Assembly: GCA_022574555.1 (NCBI GenBank)
Contig: JACZRV010000012.1
Span: forward strand, 1-53,517
Direction of reading: 5' to 3'
Source: SAR324 cluster bacterium
GTDB lineage: Bacteria > SAR324 > JACQKK01
DNA: 53,517 nucleotides
The notes beneath the pieces are model-generated. The model was not told the origin of the DNA and made no database searches. It was given only the letters and a program-made list of their open reading frames with translations. Positions 1 through 8,004 of this stretch are shown here, one piece after another. Numbering within the stretch: position 1 is the first letter of the stretch; each line of letters starts with the position of its first letter. The position numbers and the translations under genes are program-made.

Positions 1-696
1 CTGCAGGAAGGTCTTGATCTGGTGGTTGACGCGCAATGCGCCGTCCTCCAGGTTGCGGTAGTAGAATCCGAGGCCGGGGTCCAGAATGCAGCGGCGCACC
101 CCCAAGGCTGCCGCCCGCTGCGTACGCTGGCGAAAATCCGCCTCCATTTCGGCGAGGGTGTCTTCGCCGAAGACGAAGTCGCGCACGTCGCGCACGGTCT
201 CCCCCTGGACGTAGCACAGGATCACCGCCGCCTCGAAGCGGTGGGCCAGGCGCAGCACCGCGGCCTCCTCGCGGCTGCCGGTGAGGTTGAAGACGCACGC
301 ACCGGCCTGACCGGCGGCTTCGAGCACTTCGGGGTAGTAGCTCTCCGCGGAGACGGCAATCCCACGCCCGGCCAGGGCCTGCACGACGGGAATCAGCCGC
401 TCGATCTGCCCGGCGGGGTCTACCTTGCGCGCGTGGGGCAGGGTCGATTCCACCCCGATATCGACCAGGTCCGCACCCTGCGCCGCCAGTTCGATCCCAC
501 GCGCTATGGCCTCTGGCCCGGTGCGGCAGATGCTTTCCCGGTACCCCGAGTCCTCCGACAGATTGATCACGCCCATCAACCCGCGGCGCTTGTTGAAATC
601 GAACACGCGGCCGCCGATCTCCAGGGTCCGCACGGGTTGATCGAGGGCCTCGCCGTAGGCCTCGATGATCGATTTCAGTGCGGTCAGGTCGAGCAT
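1..696 (-). CDS. Dihydropteroate synthase-like pterin-binding protein (C-terminus off window)
   Basis: Reading leftwards from the ATG at 694-696 gives an uninterrupted frame of 232 codons that runs off the left edge, so only the N-terminal part is seen. Residues 39-49 read LMGVINLSEDS, which matches the dihydropteroate synthase signature (usually MGVLNxTPDSF); further on come a DIGVEST segment (DIGGEST in FolP) and a FNLTGS strand, as expected of the pterin-binding TIM barrel. True FolP joins p-aminobenzoate to the pterin pyrophosphate. The changed signature (LSEDS for TPDSF) suggests a paralogue of the wider pterin-binding/methyltransferase-associated family rather than housekeeping FolP. 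The opposite strand also has a long open frame, but it shows no family motifs. Class is fairly secure; exact role is not. Confidence 0.7.
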   Translation of the reverse strand, partial: MLDLTALKSIIEAYGEALDQPVRTLEIGGRVFDFNKRRGLMGVINLSEDSGYRESICRTGPEAIARGIELAAQGADLVDIGVESTLPHARKVDPAGQIERLIPVVQALAGRGIAVSAESYYPEVLEAAGQAGACVFNLTGSREEAAVLRLAHRFEAAVILCYVQGETVRDVRDFVFGEDTLAEMEADFRQRTQRAAALGVRRCILDPGLGFYYRNLEDGALRVNHQIKTFLQ

Positions 697-1071
697 GGTG
701 AATTAGAGCCAGTCTCAAAATTGATACATAGCGACACTGTCACCCTGAGCGGAGAGAAGGGTCTTCATGAAACTGGCCGCAACCATGTATTGAACCAACT
801 TGTTAAGATCTTTCGCTGCGCTCAAGATGACATTTATTTGCGGTGACGGGATTTTTTAGACCGATTGTAGTCAGCCATCAATGCGACGGGAATTGTGAGG
901 CGCTCCCACCGAATCCCCATGGCGCCGGGTGGGTTGCCGGCCACCTGAGAGCTGGTCGCCATCTTGCATCAATAGGGGCGAAAGACCCACATGCGGGTCG
1001 AACCTGATGAGCCGACTGGCCGGGATCATGGAGGGGCCCGGTAAATACGGATCGATAACCTGGGAACTGTC
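697..1071. other. Divergent intergenic region with inverted repeat and GC-rich hairpins
   Basis: This gap lies between the divergent pterin-binding and transglycosylase genes. It holds the imperfect inverted repeat described separately (739-831) and a GC-rich stretch just before the transglycosylase. In that stretch GACCC (984-988) can pair with GGGTC (995-999), and CCGGG (1020-1024) with CCCGG (1037-1041). It probably carries promoters and a structured leader, but I cannot place a convincing -35/-10 pair or assign a known RNA family. Confidence 0.4.
739..831. repeat. Imperfect inverted repeat, dispersed-repeat type
   Basis: The 27 bases at 739-765 (gtcaccctgagcggagagaa...) and the reverse complement of 805-831 (gtcatcttgagcgcagcgaa...) agree at about 20 of 27 positions, making a 93-bp hairpin-capable unit. 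Variants of this gtcatcctgagcg-aagg-tct sequence recur across many bacterial genomes as small non-coding dispersed repeats. That recurrence is from general knowledge; only one unit is seen here. Confidence 0.55.
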
Positions 1072-1791
1072 ATGGAAAGATGGGCGCGAATTGGACTGCT
1101 GATTGCCGTGCTGGCGCTCTTTGTTTCGGGATGCGCTTCCAGCCGCCACGGGGGATTTGCGACCCCCGGCCGATCCGTCAAGGACAACAATCCGGCACTC
1201 TGGCGCGACAATCATCCCAGCGTGATGGCTTTCATCAAACATTACAGGGGCACCCGCACCGTGGAGAAGGCCCTGGAACGCAGCCGCGCTTTTATGCGCC
1301 GGATCATCCCCGAGTTCCGCAAGCGAAGGCTGCCCATGGAACTGGCCTATCTGCCCTTGCTGGAGTCCCTGTTCGACCCGCAGGCCGATTCGGGACATGC
1401 ACGCGGGCTCTGGCAGTTCACACCCCAAACCGCCGAGGAAATGGGCATGCGGGTGGGGCGCTTCATCGATGACCGCATCAGCGTCCGCAAATCGACCCGG
1501 GCCGCGGCGGAATATCTGGACCGGCTCGGGCGCAGGTTCAATTACAATTGGGCCCTGGCCCTGGCCGCTTACAATGGCGGACCCAACTATGTGGCAAAAG
1601 CCATGCGCCGCCAGCATAAATGGGACTTCTGGAGCCTCGATCTGCGGAAGGAAACCGCCGAATACGTGCCCCGCTTCCTGGCGATGCTGAGGGTGGCGCA
1701 GGAAAAATTTCCGCACCTGATGGTAGCGGAGTTGGGAAAACGCGGCAAGCGAGGCCGCGCCCGGGTGAGCCGCCGCCGGCGCGTCGGCTGA
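1072..1791 (+). CDS. Lytic transglycosylase, MltD-like lipoprotein
   Basis: This 239-residue protein would cleave the glycan strands of peptidoglycan to 1,6-anhydro-muropeptides at the periplasmic face of the outer membrane. The N-terminus has a hydrophobic segment ending in a lipobox (LFVSGC, Cys21), so it should be a lipoprotein. The SLT/goose-lysozyme-like domain follows: LPLLES carries the likely catalytic Glu98, then a SGHARGLWQFTP motif, the TRAAAEYLDRL helix and ALAAYNGGP, in the order typical of MltD and Slt. There is no LysM repeat, so it is shorter than E. coli MltD; the C-terminus ends in a basic tail. It stands alone, divergent from the pterin-binding gene and 63 bp before the RNase PH frame. 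Confidence 0.88.
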   Translation: MERWARIGLLIAVLALFVSGCASSRHGGFATPGRSVKDNNPALWRDNHPSVMAFIKHYRGTRTVEKALERSRAFMRRIIPEFRKRRLPMELAYLPLLESLFDPQADSGHARGLWQFTPQTAEEMGMRVGRFIDDRISVRKSTRAAAEYLDRLGRRFNYNWALALAAYNGGPNYVAKAMRRQHKWDFWSLDLRKETAEYVPRFLAMLRVAQEKFPHLMVAELGKRGKRGRARVSRRRRVG

Positions 1792-1893
1792 CCTCCCCCC
1801 GCCCCCGCGAAATTGGGGTTGCGCTTCACCGCCGCTTGGGCATAATGCCCTGCTATGCAACGACAGCGGATTTCCACGGCGGCGGCGGGGCCA

Positions 1894-2682
1894 ATGAACC
1901 GAAACGTAGACGATTTATCCACGCAGGCACGGCGCATCAAAGACGCTTTGCCTCCGGTACGCGCCCATGGGCGTAACCCGCATCAGACCCGCCCCCTGTC
2001 CATCGAAACCGAGTTCACCACCCACGCCGAAGGTTCGGTGCTGGTCGCCAGTGGCGATACCAAGGTCATCTGCACCGCATCGGTGGAGGACAGGGTGCCG
2101 CCTTTCCTTCGTGGGTCCGGTCGTGGCTGGATCACCGCCGAATACGGCATGCTGCCCCGCTCCACCACCACCCGCATGCAGCGGGAGGTCACTGCCGGCA
2201 AACCCGGCGGCCGAACTCAGGAAATCCAGCGTCTGATCGGGCGCTCCCTGCGCTCCGTGGTAGATCTCGAACCCCTCGGGGAGCGGACCATCTGGATCGA
2301 CTGCGATGTGATTCAAGCCGACGGAGGAACCCGCACCGCCGCCATTACGGGGGGATTCGTCGCGCTGGTGCTGGCCTTGCGCCGCATGGGCGAACAACGC
2401 CCCTTCCGGCGCCCGCCCCTCATCGGCGAACTGGCCGCCGTCAGCGTGGGCATCGTGGACGATCAGCCCCTGTTGGATCTCGATTATGCCGAGGATTCGC
2501 GCGCGCAGGTAGATCTCAACGTCGTCATGAACTGGGCCGGCGAGCTGATCGAGGTGCAGGGTACGGCCGAGGAACAGCCCTTTTCCCGCACCCAACTGGA
2601 AGCCATGCTGGACCTCGCCGAGACCGGCATCCGCAGTCACGCCCAAGTACAACGGGCCGCCCTCGGCGATCGCCTGCTCTAG
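1894..2682 (+). CDS. rph: Ribonuclease PH
   Basis: RNase PH trims the 3' ends of tRNA precursors by phosphorolysis and works as a hexamer in the cytoplasm. The core is highly typical: the [13 protein letters not shown] opening, [12 protein letters not shown], the [16 protein letters not shown] phosphate-site region, [15 protein letters not shown], the [21 protein letters not shown] block and a C-terminal helix. The family is usually about 240 residues and starts five residues before the conserved Gly-Arg. Here the possible starts lie upstream: ATG 1855 (275 aa), ATG 1894 (262 aa, after a GGCGGGG purine run) and TTG 1948 (244 aa, closest to the usual length). I chose ATG 1894, but TTG 1948 is a serious alternative. 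Its neighbour, 61 bp downstream, is a tRNA gene, a fitting substrate. Confidence 0.93.
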   Translation: MNRNVDDLSTQARRIKDALPPVRAHGRNPHQTRPLSIETEFTTHAEGSVLVASGDTKVICTASVEDRVPPFLRGSGRGWITAEYGMLPRSTTTRMQREVTAGKPGGRTQEIQRLIGRSLRSVVDLEPLGERTIWIDCDVIQADGGTRTAAITGGFVALVLALRRMGEQRPFRRPPLIGELAAVSVGIVDDQPLLDLDYAEDSRAQVDLNVVMNWAGELIEVQGTAEEQPFSRTQLEAMLDLAETGIRSHAQVQRAALGDRLL

Positions 2683-2705
2683 CAGCAACGGCAAGGCCCC
2701 CGCCG

Positions 2706-2735
2706 TTGCCATCGCCCACCCAATGGCCCTATATT
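2706..2735 (+). promoter_or_regulatory. Predicted sigma-70 promoter of tRNA-Pro
   Basis: TTGCCA (2706-2711) and TATATT (2730-2735) are separated by 18 bp, and the -10 ends 8 bp before the mature tRNA 5' end. The elements are close to consensus and the placement fits a stable-RNA promoter. Confidence 0.5.
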
Positions 2736-2743
2736 GAACTCAT

Positions 2744-2817
<74 letters not shown>

Positions 2818-2945
2818 TTAATCATATCAGTGAGTTACGGACAGTCCGTGGCTTCCTTTCCTGTTTTGGGTGACACCTTGTAACTTAAATTGGCCGCATG
2901 TTGATCGTCTGGGGGCGTAGGCTGGCCACTGTGTCTGGCAGGATT

Positions 2946-3596
2946 TCACCTTTTCACCGACCCATGCACTCCCGGCACGTACCCAGCCCGGATCACGGCC
3001 ACCACTGATATCGGGGTCAGAACTTCGATAGCCTGGCCCTGATCCATCCTGGTGCCATCCCTGTACGCTTCTGGTGACCAAGCCCATACTTGGCCCTTCC
3101 ACTTCAGCAGGGCCACCGTATCGTCTTCCCCCTGATGGAACATCACGCCGTCTGGGATGGAACCGAAGGTGGCAGTGATCGTGGGCTTGTACCGGTGCTT
3201 CCCCCGACCCGCCACACGATCCGTGTGCAGCACCCGATCAATATCTGCCGCCTTCAACTTTCCCGCGTCTGTCCCTCGGACATTGGCCCAGGCATCCTTG
3301 AAGCGAAGGTAGTCGGCCCGACGGCATTCTCCGCAGGGGCGATGGCCCGCTGCCAGGGCCGTGGCCTCGTCAAGGAAAAACAGGTGGGTGTATCGTCCTG
3401 GGGTCATCACCCGGCGGTAACGGCCCTTGAATTCCAGCAGGCAGGCGATCCAGTTCCGGTGGGCAAATGGTTTGATGATCCGGCCCTGGCCGTCGTGCAG
3501 GATGCCCCGGTTTCCCATCAGGGTTCCACGGGCCTGGGTGGCGATCAGTTCGTTGAAGGGGGTGATGCGGTTGGGGTGGGGCAATGTGTCGTCCAT
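2946..3596 (-). CDS. Conserved protein with Ada-like Cys motif, unknown function
   Basis: A 216-residue soluble protein with no signal peptide or membrane segment. In the middle it has HRPCGECRRADYLRFKDAW, which resembles the zinc-binding Cys pair of the Ada N-terminal domain (RPCxxC). Only this pair is obvious, so a full four-Cys zinc site is not established. Around it are conserved-looking segments: RGTLMGNRGILH near the N-terminus, WIACLLEFKGRYR and PGRYTHLFFLDEATALAAGH before the motif, and an HTDRVAGRGK segment after it. I recognise it only as a conserved hypothetical family of similar length in Proteobacteria. It lies between tRNA-Pro and the integrase, so it may be island cargo. The start ATG at 3594-3596 is the only good one. 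Confidence 0.6.
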   Translation of the reverse strand: MDDTLPHPNRITPFNELIATQARGTLMGNRGILHDGQGRIIKPFAHRNWIACLLEFKGRYRRVMTPGRYTHLFFLDEATALAAGHRPCGECRRADYLRFKDAWANVRGTDAGKLKAADIDRVLHTDRVAGRGKHRYKPTITATFGSIPDGVMFHQGEDDTVALLKWKGQVWAWSPEAYRDGTRMDQGQAIEVLTPISVVAVIRAGYVPGVHGSVKR

Positions 3597-3727
3597 TCAG
3601 GCACGTATTTCGAACCAGCCCCGATCATGCGACTGCTTTCAGGCAGCATAAACCCTATCCCCCACAGCGTTGTCAATCAGGTTGATGGGGGTATCCGGTT
3701 TGTTCTGGCTGTCGCCAAACCCATTAA

Positions 3728-3882
3728 AACAGGCTGCGAAAAATCCAATTTCGAGGATCATTACCGCCCAATCAAAAAAGATGATAATTGCGAACTCTTT
3801 ATTTTGATTGCTGAGCGATAATTCCCAGTAACGCAAAATCAGGCGATTTTTATGGATATACCGAATTTTTCCGCAGCCTGTT
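3728..3882. mobile_element. MITE-like element with terminal inverted repeats
   Basis: The left end AACAGGCTGCGAAAAAT (3728-3744) and the reverse complement of the right end, AACAGGCTGCGGAAAAAT (3865-3882), match except for one extra G. They bracket a 155-bp AT-rich stretch with no convincing gene. The CAGGCTGnGGAAAAA type of end resembles terminal repeats of several transposon families, so this could be a non-autonomous element. I see no clear target-site duplication, and no second copy in the window. Confidence 0.5.
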
Positions 3883-3899
3883 AGTCGATCCGGATAACC

Positions 3900-4472
3900 T
3901 CAACCCCCCACGCGTCCGTGGGCCCCATACAGGTCGCGTGTGGTCTTTATTGAGCGGTGGCCCAGGAGCTGCTGCAACAGTTTCATCTCCTTACCATCGC
4001 GGAGCATGGCAGCGGCAAAGGTGTGCCGTAGGGTTTGGGGCGTGGTCTTGAACTCAAGCTCGGCGTCCTCGCTGAGCGTCTTCATGATGCGTTGCACCTG
4101 CCGCGTGGTGATCCGGTAGCTCCCGTTTTTGCGGTTTTTTTGCCGGCTGACGACCAACGGCTGATCAGGCTCCAGTGAAAACCCTTGACGGCTACTGAAA
4201 TCGAGGATGACCGCGATCGCCTCCCGGGCGGCTCGGTCCAGTGGAACCCGTCGTTCGGGCAGCCCAATGCTCGATTTGACCCTCGCTGTTTTGCGCACGC
4301 GCTTGCCCGTATAAGCGTCACCGACGTTCAGGTTGACGAATTCCCTGATCTTCAGTCCGGTGTGAAGGATGAAAACCACAATTTGGCGATCTCGTTCGCC
4401 CCAGCGGCCCCAGGTGCCCTGCATGAGCGCCGCGGCTTGGGATTCATTCAGGGTTCGTATCTTCGGTTTCAT
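3900..4472 (-). CDS. Minimal tyrosine recombinase/integrase, atypical active site
   Basis: A 190-residue protein holding only the catalytic half of a phage-integrase-family recombinase. The start at ATG 4472 is preferred because GGGAGA lies 7 bases upstream; ATG 4511 would add 13 residues. Recognisable parts are HTGLKIREFVNL with catalytic Arg43, the LPERRVPL strand, TPQTLRHTFAAAML with Arg149, LLGHRSIKTTRDLYG with His172, and the candidate nucleophile Tyr182. Two departures stand out: the first His of the HxxR box is Gln146, and one extra residue separates His172 from Tyr182 compared with XerC/XerD. The N-terminal core-binding domain is missing. It may be a truncated but active integrase, a relative with altered chemistry, or a decayed island integrase left near tRNA-Pro. 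Confidence 0.8.
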   Translation of the reverse strand: MKPKIRTLNESQAAALMQGTWGRWGERDRQIVVFILHTGLKIREFVNLNVGDAYTGKRVRKTARVKSSIGLPERRVPLDRAAREAIAVILDFSSRQGFSLEPDQPLVVSRQKNRKNGSYRITTRQVQRIMKTLSEDAELEFKTTPQTLRHTFAAAMLRDGKEMKLLQQLLGHRSIKTTRDLYGAHGRVGG

Positions 4473-5060
4473 TTTGATTTCTCCCAAGAGCTTCGAAGAA
4501 TGGTATTGCATGCAGGGCCAGGCGACTATGACTGCTGAGTATAATCTGTCATAAATCAGGATTGCGGACTATCTTTTTACCCTAGAATCTCCAAAATCTA
4601 TTCCAGGCGGCGTTCGAAGCGCCTGATAAGGGCGAAAACAGGGTCCTGGGACACGTTGGAACGATTGCAGACCCTCCAGGCATCCCGGACATTTTCACGA
4701 AGGATCACCGGCGTTGAAACCCCGATGGGCGGGCGGCGAAGTGCCGGGGGACGGAGCAAACGCATTACCCATTTTGACACCCAGCGGGAGACGGGTCACA
4801 TTCTACTTGTGGCCAATCTAAGATGCCTCAGAGCGAGGCTCAGATGCCGCCCGATGATCCTGCCCGAAGGTAGAACAATGGATTAGCCTATTTCATTGAA
4901 GCGGTGAATTGTTCGTATTATTCGCTTAGAATATGGCAATCTTCACCTTCCGGACTCCCATGCCAATCAAATGGCAATGGGGCCGGTTGAAAACCGGGCG
5001 AGTGATGCAAACGCGAATTTACGAATCCAGGAACGACCGATCAAAGAGAAAAATCAAAAA
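4473..5060. other. Intergenic region, no supported gene
   Basis: About 590 bp between the divergent integrase and the YceI-like gene. Short open frames of around 60 codons exist on both strands (for example 4598-4780 minus) but show no recognisable motif or ribosome-binding site. The section 4880-4960 is AT-rich and probably holds the promoter of the downstream gene. Confidence 0.4.
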
Positions 5061-5729
5061 ATGGAATCTCAGTGGTTGAGATTTCTGACATATACCGCCT
5101 TGCTGGGCGCGATAATCGTTGTGGGAAGTTCCGCATCCGCCGACGATATCCCGCCGATACGAGAATTTCAGATCGATGCCCAGGCCACCACGATCACGGT
5201 GCGCCTGTACCCTAAGGGTCTCTTTTCCGTGTTCAGCCACGATCACCTGCTGGTGGCAAAGGGCATCGCCGGGCGTATTTTGTATGATGCGGCAGACGTG
5301 ACGCGCTCGTCATTGCAGCTGAGTGTTCCGGTCGAATCGATCGAGGTGGACCCCACGGATGCACGCGAGCGGGAAGGGATTTCGGGCGTATTCGACGAGG
5401 CCGATCGCCAGTCGATCCGCGAGACCATGTTGAGCGAAGAGTACTTGCACTCTGCCAAATATCCCCGCATCGTGGTGACCACGGACAGGCTGGAGGGCGA
5501 GTTGCCACGCTTGAATCTCGTGCTGAATCTGCGCATCAAGCAGACCGAGGGAACGCTCATGGTGCCCGCGAAGGTGGTTATCGACGGCGATACGATCCGG
5601 GTGACGGGGGAAGTGACCCTGGTGCAATCGGAGCATGGCGTCAAGCCGTTCAGCGACTGGGGCGGGACCCTGGCCGTGGAGGACGAAATACTGGTGCGGT
5701 TTCAGATATTGGCCCGCGAAACGCAGTGA
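5061..5729 (+). CDS. YceI-like secreted lipocalin-type protein
   Basis: The 222-residue form starting at ATG 5061 opens with a clear Sec signal (hydrophobic stretch about residues 8-22, then SASADD), so it is periplasmic or secreted; earlier in-frame starts would bury the signal peptide. The mature part resembles the YceI beta-barrel family: a short strand-rich opening, GLFSVFSHDHLLVAKGIAG, a middle with REREGISGVFDEAD, the strand MLSEEYLHSAKYPRIV, and alternating strands to the end. YceI proteins bind polyprenyl-type lipids in a hydrophobic barrel; a ligand cannot be inferred here. The gene stands alone, 127 bp before the nucleotidyltransferase gene. Confidence 0.75.
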   Translation: MESQWLRFLTYTALLGAIIVVGSSASADDIPPIREFQIDAQATTITVRLYPKGLFSVFSHDHLLVAKGIAGRILYDAADVTRSSLQLSVPVESIEVDPTDAREREGISGVFDEADRQSIRETMLSEEYLHSAKYPRIVVTTDRLEGELPRLNLVLNLRIKQTEGTLMVPAKVVIDGDTIRVTGEVTLVQSEHGVKPFSDWGGTLAVEDEILVRFQILARETQ

Positions 5730-5856
5730 CCCGCGGTACAGTGAGCGGCATGGCGCAGCCGGGTACGGCTTGCGCCAGAGCCATATCCGGCCGGAGACCG
5801 GGACCGAACCCCCTCCCCGGTTGATCTGGGCCCCGGGTGTTGAGGGCCGAAATCCC

Positions 5857-7221
5857 ATGGACGTTTCCCCAGAGAGATTTCCTCTCACGCCGGAAGTGCG
5901 CCGCATCGGCCGTGCGATCCACGAGGCAGGCGGCCGGCCCGTTCTCGTCGGGGGATGGGTACGCGACCGTCTGCTGGAAATTCCCGAATCCAAGGATTTC
6001 GACCTGGAGGTATTCGGCTTGTCGCCTGGCAAGCTGCAAAAAACCCTGGCTCGATTCGGGCCTGTGATCACGGTGGGCCGGCATTTCGGTGTCCTCAAGC
6101 TCAACACCCGCAGGGGCGAATACGATGTGAGCGTTCCCCGCCGGGAAAGTAAAATCGGCAAGGGGCACAAGCAATTTCGTGTCGAGCCCGACCCCACCAT
6201 GACTTTCGAGGAGGCCGCCGCCCGGAGGGATTTCACGATCAATGCGATCGGATATGACTTCCTCGCGGGGCGTGTGATGGACCATTTCCACGGTATTCGC
6301 GATTTGCAGGAACGGCGGCTGCGTCATGTGGGACCCGCCTTCGGGGAAGATCCGTTGCGCGTATTGCGGGCCATGCAGTTCGCCGGCCGGTTTGACTTCG
6401 CCATCGACCCCGAGACGTTGGCCATCTGCCGCGAGCAGGACCTTTCGGAGCTGCCCCGGGAACGGATTTGGGAGGAGCTCAAGAAGCTGCTGCTCCAGGC
6501 CGAGCGTCCTTCGCGCGGGCTGGTGTACGCCGAGCCCTTAGGCGTACTCCCTTACTTCCCCGAACTGGCGCGTCTGGCCACCCCTCCGCCCCCAGCCAAA
6601 AATAATGCAGCGCGTACCCGATGGGAGCAAACCCTGGCCGTGGTGGACCGTGCGGCGGCGATGCGATCGGGCGACGCCAAAAGCGGCCTGGTGCTGATGA
6701 CGGGCGCCTTGTGCCACCAAATACGGGAACCGGCCATCCGTACGTTCCTGGCGCGTCTCACGCAGGAAACGGCATTGCTTGAAGCCGTGGTCACCCTGGT
6801 ACGAGAGCTTGATACGCCGCGGCGTCTTTATGAGCGGCGCAACGTCATGCCGGATGGCGAAATCCGGCGCTTGGCGTTGCGCATTTCCATCCCCTTCCTG
6901 CTCAAGCTCGCTACGGCGGTTTTCCAGGGCGCCTTCGGCCAGGGTCCCACGGGGTCTTTCGGTGCCGGAGAGTGGCTGGCCCAGCGATCCCGGGAACTGG
7001 GGGTGTATGGAGCGCCGCCCGAACCCGTCCTTAAGGGACGGCACCTGTTGGAGATGGGACTGGGGCCTGGACCGGGCATCGGCGAGATCCTGGATCGGGT
7101 CTTCGAAAGACAACTCGACGGCCATATCGCTACCGCGGAAGAAGCCCTGGCGTGGGTGCGCCAGGAGTGCACCCCCGACGACGGCTCCCCGGCAAATCCG
7201 TCCACCAACGATCAAGTGTAA
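5857..7221 (+). CDS. tRNA nucleotidyltransferase / poly(A) polymerase family protein
   Basis: This 454-residue enzyme belongs to the class II family that adds CCA or A tails to RNA. The nucleotidyltransferase head is clear: VLVGGWVRDRLLE, the catalytic KDFDLEVFG with Asp47 and Asp49, GRHFGVLKL, and the RRDFTINAIGYD box, followed by HVGPAFGEDPLRVLRAMQFAGRF of the RNA-binding neck. No HD phosphohydrolase motif is visible in the C-terminal half. ATG 5857 was chosen because longer in-frame starts overlap the upstream gene; GAGG lies about 10 bases before it. The window's tRNA-Pro lacks an encoded CCA, so such an enzyme is needed. It heads a tight cluster with the zinc-finger and amidase genes. 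CCA-adding versus poly(A) specificity cannot be decided. Confidence 0.85.
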   Translation: MDVSPERFPLTPEVRRIGRAIHEAGGRPVLVGGWVRDRLLEIPESKDFDLEVFGLSPGKLQKTLARFGPVITVGRHFGVLKLNTRRGEYDVSVPRRESKIGKGHKQFRVEPDPTMTFEEAAARRDFTINAIGYDFLAGRVMDHFHGIRDLQERRLRHVGPAFGEDPLRVLRAMQFAGRFDFAIDPETLAICREQDLSELPRERIWEELKKLLLQAERPSRGLVYAEPLGVLPYFPELARLATPPPPAKNNAARTRWEQTLAVVDRAAAMRSGDAKSGLVLMTGALCHQIREPAIRTFLARLTQETALLEAVVTLVRELDTPRRLYERRNVMPDGEIRRLALRISIPFLLKLATAVFQGAFGQGPTGSFGAGEWLAQRSRELGVYGAPPEPVLKGRHLLEMGLGPGPGIGEILDRVFERQLDGHIATAEEALAWVRQECTPDDGSPANPSTNDQV

Positions 7222-7230
7222 CGGCTGTCC

Positions 7231-8004
7231 ATGATCTGCTACTTGTGCCGCTCCACGATCGAGGACGGTCAATATTACTTCGATGGACACGAGGTACAGG
7301 TTTGTAAACCCTGTTTCATGGAATCCCGGCGCTGCTTCATCTGCCGTTTTCCCGGCCAAAAATTGGTAGACGTGCAAGGACTGGGGCTTGAGTGCGAGTT
7401 CTGCCGCGAAAACCTGGTGGGGGAAGAATCGGATCTGGAGAATATCATCCATCCTTTTTTTTCCTACCTGGGCCAGTTCGGCCACACGACGATGCCGCAT
7501 CCGAGATTCATTTGGTGCGATCTGGCGGAATTGCGTGAATTGCAATCCGGCGTGGAGCGTCCTCCCGAGGAATTCATTGACGACTTTCTACGCTATTGCT
7601 ATCCGGTCTATCACCGGGCCGGGGGTTACCACCTGTTGCGGCGGATGACCAAGGAAACCTTCGTCGTCTACACCATCGTCCAGTTCGCCTCGGCGGATAT
7701 CGCCGAACGGTTCGAGCTGAACGAGCTGGCGGGCAACAGTCCATTCCACACCCTGGCGCGAGGGTGGTGTCATTGGGTCGGGTACGAGGCCTCGAAGCGC
7801 TTGGGTTACGATCTGGAGCGGCGGCAACTTCGCAAATGGCCGGAACTCGGTGCTCAAGGTGAATTTGAACGATGGGAAAAGATGGCCCATTTCAAAAAGC
7901 CCCCGGAAATGGTCGAATTCCTCAACGCCAACCTCAATGCGCTGGCCCGCAAGCATCTGGATTCACAACGCAATAATCAATCGGTAGGAAACGGCCCGAG
8001 ATGA
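7231..8004 (+). CDS. Protein with N-terminal LIM-like zinc finger, unknown function
   Basis: A 257-residue protein I cannot assign. Its first 60 residues hold four CxxC pairs (Cys3/6, Cys26/29, Cys35/38, Cys55/58), spaced like a tandem zinc finger of LIM or zinc-ribbon type, enough for two zinc ions. The remainder is alpha-helical in character and rich in aromatic and charged residues, with RGWCHWVGYEASKRLGYDLE near residue 180. It lacks the HEMMHA zinc-protease motif of the plant DA1 proteins that pair a LIM domain with a peptidase. It starts 9 bp after the nucleotidyltransferase and its stop overlaps the amidase start (ATGA), so the three genes are very likely co-transcribed and co-translated. 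A scaffolding or nucleic-acid-binding role is a guess. Confidence 0.6.
   Translation: MICYLCRSTIEDGQYYFDGHEVQVCKPCFMESRRCFICRFPGQKLVDVQGLGLECEFCRENLVGEESDLENIIHPFFSYLGQFGHTTMPHPRFIWCDLAELRELQSGVERPPEEFIDDFLRYCYPVYHRAGGYHLLRRMTKETFVVYTIVQFASADIAERFELNELAGNSPFHTLARGWCHWVGYEASKRLGYDLERRQLRKWPELGAQGEFERWEKMAHFKKPPEMVEFLNANLNALARKHLDSQRNNQSVGNGPR

Noticed and set aside
22..846. Long open frame on the plus strand opposite the pterin-binding gene
   Set aside because: It is the antisense of a convincing DHPS-like frame and shows no family motif.
871..1071. Similarity to TPP riboswitch or hammerhead core (GAACCTGATGAG, GAAA)
   Set aside because: Only 4 bases separate the candidate cleavage triplet from CTGATGA, so no hammerhead stem I can form, and the TPP aptamer's other conserved parts are missing.
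871..1860. Long minus-strand frame overlapping the transglycosylase
   Set aside because: It is antisense to a gene with a clear lipobox and SLT domain and has no recognisable motif.
4598..4780. 60-codon minus-strand frame in the gap after the integrase
   Set aside because: Too short, no ribosome-binding site and no recognisable motif.
5310..6242. Long minus-strand frames across the YceI-like and nucleotidyltransferase genes
   Set aside because: They are antisense to genes with strong family motifs.
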